From an uncultured Verrucomicrobiota bacterium (lineage in GTDB: Bacteria; Verrucomicrobiota; Verrucomicrobiae; Verrucomicrobiales; DEV007), in NCBI GenBank assembly GCA_902591645.1, contig CACJBM010000076.1, forward strand, positions 1 to 7,642: a stretch of DNA of 7,642 nucleotides, given 5' to 3'. The notes below the pieces were generated by a model. That model did no database searches and was not told the origin of the DNA. It worked only from the letters and a program-made list of their open reading frames with translations. A program made the position numbers and the translations under genes. Shown piece by piece: positions 6,758-7,642 of the stretch (positions are counted from its first letter, which is position 1; the number at the start of each line of letters is the position of its first letter).

Positions 6758-7642
6758 TTAATCGAAGCTAATTTCAGGCTTCTTACGGACCGAAAGCTCT
6801 GTCCTGAGAAAGTTTGAGTCCTTGAATCCGAACGATTTTGCCAAAAAGACTTCAGGGATTCTTTGAGAGGTTGTCTTGTATAGTTCGACACTGTCATTGT
6901 AACCCTGACGCATTAAAGCCACTTCATTCTCAACGCGTCGCAGTTCTTCCATCAGTTTACCGAGCATTTCTTGTCCTTTGAGCTCCGGATACTTCTCTGC
7001 CAAGGCAAACATTCGTTCTGTTAATTGGTTTTCGGTTTGCATGATTGTGTCAATTTCCTCCGTGGAGAACTTTTTTTTCTGACTGATCGATGTTCTTAAT
7101 TCGCTAATTTGCCTGTGAACTTCCTTCTCGTGTTCGAGGTATGATTTTGCTGCAGACTCGATATTAGGGATTAATTCTGAGCGTTTCTGTAGGGAAACTT
7201 CGATGTTAGAATGAGCTCTTTTGACCCTATTCCTTAAGAATATCAGATCATTGAACATGAGAATGAATGTACTGGCAATGAGGAAGGCCGGAGCGGTCAG
7301 GGACGATAAGATAAAATCGCTCGGCGAATAGGAACCGGTCCCGGCAAAATAGAGGAGAACCAGTGTCACTATGCCGATGAAACCGCAACTGATTCGGAAC
7401 AGGCCGGCTCGACTGATCTTAAGCATGGTCTCGTTCTCGGTCCTATCTGAGATGAGGAAAGGAAAATCATCATCGTCACCGTCTGCCATCTGGAGGGTCT
7501 CTCCTACGATCGGTTCGATCACGGCCGATCCGAGGAGATAAATTTCCTGATTTTCAGCAATGTGCCATTCATAATAGGTTCGGCGTCCTGAGCTTCTTCT
7601 TTCTTTTTGCTCACATATGAATTCAGCACCGAACGGAACGAC
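6758..7642 (-). CDS. GIDE domain-LemA domain fusion membrane protein, 5' end outside window
   Basis: Partial gene, 294 residues visible, reading from the right edge to the TAA at 6758-6760. The frame stays open past the GTG at 7522, and the extra 40 residues contain family-like sequence (RRTYYEWHIAENQEIYLLGSA), so that GTG is not the start. Residues about 1-70 resemble the bacterial GIDE domain, ending in PFLISDRTE, which is characteristic of that family; GIDE is the membrane-adjacent (BAM) domain of mitochondrial MUL1, and no RING finger is visible here. Two hydrophobic segments follow (about 84-100 and 110-130). The LemA domain starts at NDLIFLRNRVKRA, with the signature RSELIPNIES, then AEKYPELKGQEM, a YND segment, and FGF near the end; it is mostly long helices. 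LemA proteins are membrane-anchored helical proteins of poorly defined role. The acidic run DDDD (56-59) precedes the first membrane segment. LemA is certain; the GIDE assignment is strong but rests on recalled family patterns. Confidence 0.88.
   Translation of the reverse strand, partial: VVPFGAEFICEQKERRSSGRRTYYEWHIAENQEIYLLGSAVIEPIVGETLQMADGDDDDFPFLISDRTENETMLKISRAGLFRISCGFIGIVTLVLLYFAGTGSYSPSDFILSSLTAPAFLIASTFILMFNDLIFLRNRVKRAHSNIEVSLQKRSELIPNIESAAKSYLEHEKEVHRQISELRTSISQKKKFSTEEIDTIMQTENQLTERMFALAEKYPELKGQEMLGKLMEELRRVENEVALMRQGYNDSVELYKTTSQRIPEVFLAKSFGFKDSNFLRTELSVRKKPEISFD

Noticed and set aside
7520..7522. GTG as the start of the LemA gene
   Set aside because: Forty further codons upstream stay open and carry GIDE-like sequence; a start here would cut that domain in half.

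Overview
The window looks like chromosomal DNA from a Gram-negative bacterium, most likely of the PVC group (Verrucomicrobiota, Planctomycetota or relatives). A Bacteroidota origin is less likely but not excluded. The reasons are: very long exported proteins built from FG-GAP/VCBS repeats with ASPIC/UnbV domains (the CRTAC1-like families expanded in Rhodopirellula and Verrucomicrobia); a DUF481 outer-membrane barrel with an SH3-like N-terminal region of a type I associate with Verrucomicrobia; and genes whose starts lack a Shine-Dalgarno sequence. This placement is inferred from protein families; no marker gene is present. There are no RNA genes, mobile elements or CRISPR arrays.

Layout. (1) Positions 2-3310, plus strand: the 3' part of a giant FG-GAP/ASPIC protein. 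Its reading frame is open through the left edge, so the real start is outside the window. It contains two successive propeller-plus-ASPIC modules. (2) Positions 3319-5631, plus strand, 8 bases downstream and almost certainly in the same operon: a predicted lipoprotein with a TPR-like helical region, seven calcium-loop FG-GAP blades and a terminal ASPIC/UnbV domain. (3) A 103-base gap with an AGGAG/CTCCT inverted repeat. (4) Positions 5735-6745, plus strand: a secreted protein with a duplicated SH3-like region and a C-terminal DUF481 beta-barrel. (5) Only 12 bases away and convergent, on the minus strand from 6758 through the right edge: a membrane protein joining a GIDE (BAM-like) domain to a LemA domain. 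Its start is also outside the window.

How they fit together. All four proteins are predicted to be in or outside the cell envelope. The first two share calcium-binding propeller blades, ASPIC/UnbV domains and a short Cys-Ile-Leu-Pro-(Val/Ile)-Arg-Gly motif, so they probably act together as exported binding or adhesion proteins, one anchored as a lipoprotein. No enzymatic function can be assigned. The DUF481 barrel may belong to the same transcription direction but has its own leader. The GIDE-LemA gene belongs to a different, opposing unit. The window holds no clearly new system. The points most worth a second look are the GIDE-LemA fusion, the motif shared by the two propeller proteins, and the SD/anti-SD repeat before the barrel gene.
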